From: Polyangiaceae bacterium
GTDB taxonomy: Bacteria > Myxococcota_A > Polyangia > Polyangiales > Polyangiaceae
Direction of reading: 5' to 3'
Length of the DNA stretch: 6,493 bases
Assembly: GCA_022447485.1 (NCBI GenBank)
Contig: JAKVCH010000181.1
Span: 1-6,493 of the forward strand
The position numbers and the translations under genes were made by a program. How positions within the stretch are numbered: position 1 is the stretch's first letter; every line of letters begins with the position of its first letter. The notes under the pieces were generated by a model that saw only the letters and a list, made by a program, of their open reading frames with translations, made no database searches and was not told the DNA's origin. This document shows positions 6,039 through 6,493 of the stretch, piece by piece.

Positions 6039-6493
6039 GTGGCCAAACAGACCCGTAAGTTTCAGCGAGCTAAGTCAAAAGAAGGTGCTTCAACCGGCAA
6101 AGAGTTGCGGGCGCAAATGAAGCAGCCCCCGGCAAGTGCGTCTGCTGGCCAAGCGGCGGCTATGCCCGACCCCTTCGCCCCAGCGCAGATTCGTTCGACG
6201 GCATTGCGCGTCAGCATGATTCTTCTTGCTCTCTGGATCATTGGCGGCCTGAGTGCCGGCTTCGTACAAAGCGATACCGTGCGCTACTCCATCCTGGGAG
6301 TCACGGGGGCTTTGACGGTCGTGGTAATCGGTGTGCTGCTCTGGACTTTGAAGCGTACCAAGACTGCCCATGAGATGGCTGGTCTGCTCCAGGGCGTCGA
6401 TACTCCTGAAGAGCGCGAGGCCGCGATTGCCCAGCTCAAGACAGACGGCAAAAAAGGCGATGCGACGAAGCTTTTTGCGCGGGCGCAACTTGA
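6039..6493 (+). CDS. Two-helix membrane protein of unknown function, 5' part only
   Basis: I do not recognise this protein. The frame has a stop at 6018-6020 and the first start after it is GTG 6039, preceded by AGG at 6030-6032 with a six-base gap. It stays open to the right edge, giving 151 whole codons. The N-terminus is strongly basic (MAKQTRKFQRAKSKEG), then Ala/Pro-rich to about residue 50. Two hydrophobic helices follow at about 56-75 and 84-104, with KRTK after the second; the positive-inside rule puts both ends in the cytoplasm. The visible C-terminal part (105-151) is charged and helix-forming (TPEEREAAIAQLKTDG) and could begin a helical repeat domain, but too little is seen to say. 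Codon use and a sensible topology argue for a real gene, whereas the antisense frame at 6090-6488 looks like its shadow. The transporter gene ends 67 bases upstream, so co-transcription is possible. Confidence 0.8.
   Translation, partial: MAKQTRKFQRAKSKEGASTGKELRAQMKQPPASASAGQAAAMPDPFAPAQIRSTALRVSMILLALWIIGGLSAGFVQSDTVRYSILGVTGALTVVVIGVLLWTLKRTKTAHEMAGLLQGVDTPEEREAAIAQLKTDGKKGDATKLFARAQL

Overview
This 6.5 kb window reads as a chromosomal housekeeping segment of a Gram-negative bacterium with moderately high GC. The ribosomal protein S1 has six S1 domains and ends in a 'TLGDLFKEKL' motif followed by a low-complexity acidic Ala/Pro tail. Together with cmk lying just upstream of rpsA, this resembles Proteobacteria and the former Deltaproteobacteria (Myxococcota-like lineages). 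That placement is an impression from memory; the sequence alone does not settle it. All supported genes are on the + strand.

Layout. (1) The 3' part of an unrecognised gene (1-515) overlaps cytidylate kinase cmk (502-1227), which overlaps by ATGA a single-pass membrane-anchored protein of unknown function (1224-2249). The three look like one translationally coupled operon. The two unknown proteins have a similar order of predicted elements in their C-terminal parts and may be distant relatives flanking cmk. (2) A 328-base gene-free stretch (2250-2577) holds an AT-rich inverted repeat with a possible promoter, several potential hairpins and a U-rich tract, and is best read as the rpsA leader. 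(3) rpsA (2578-4380, 600 aa) has no Shine-Dalgarno sequence. Its 3' end carries three consecutive hairpins, the last a clear intrinsic terminator. (4) An AI-2E family transporter/permease gene (4565-5971) has an extra segment in its extracytoplasmic loop and a polar C-terminal tail. (5) After a 67-base spacer, a two-helix membrane protein gene starts at GTG 6039 and runs off the right edge.

Functional reading. The core is nucleotide metabolism (CMP/dCMP phosphorylation) next to translation (S1), an old and common linkage. Here the two are separated by an extra membrane protein gene and a long structured leader, so rpsA is probably transcribed largely from its own promoter. The most interesting element is the leader, where complementary GC-rich segments could form alternative pairings and expose a U-rich loop just before the S1 start codon, a plausible layout for S1 autoregulation. 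I found no evidence of a mobile element, CRISPR array, tRNA/rRNA gene, toxin-antitoxin or defence system, and no clearly new multi-gene system.
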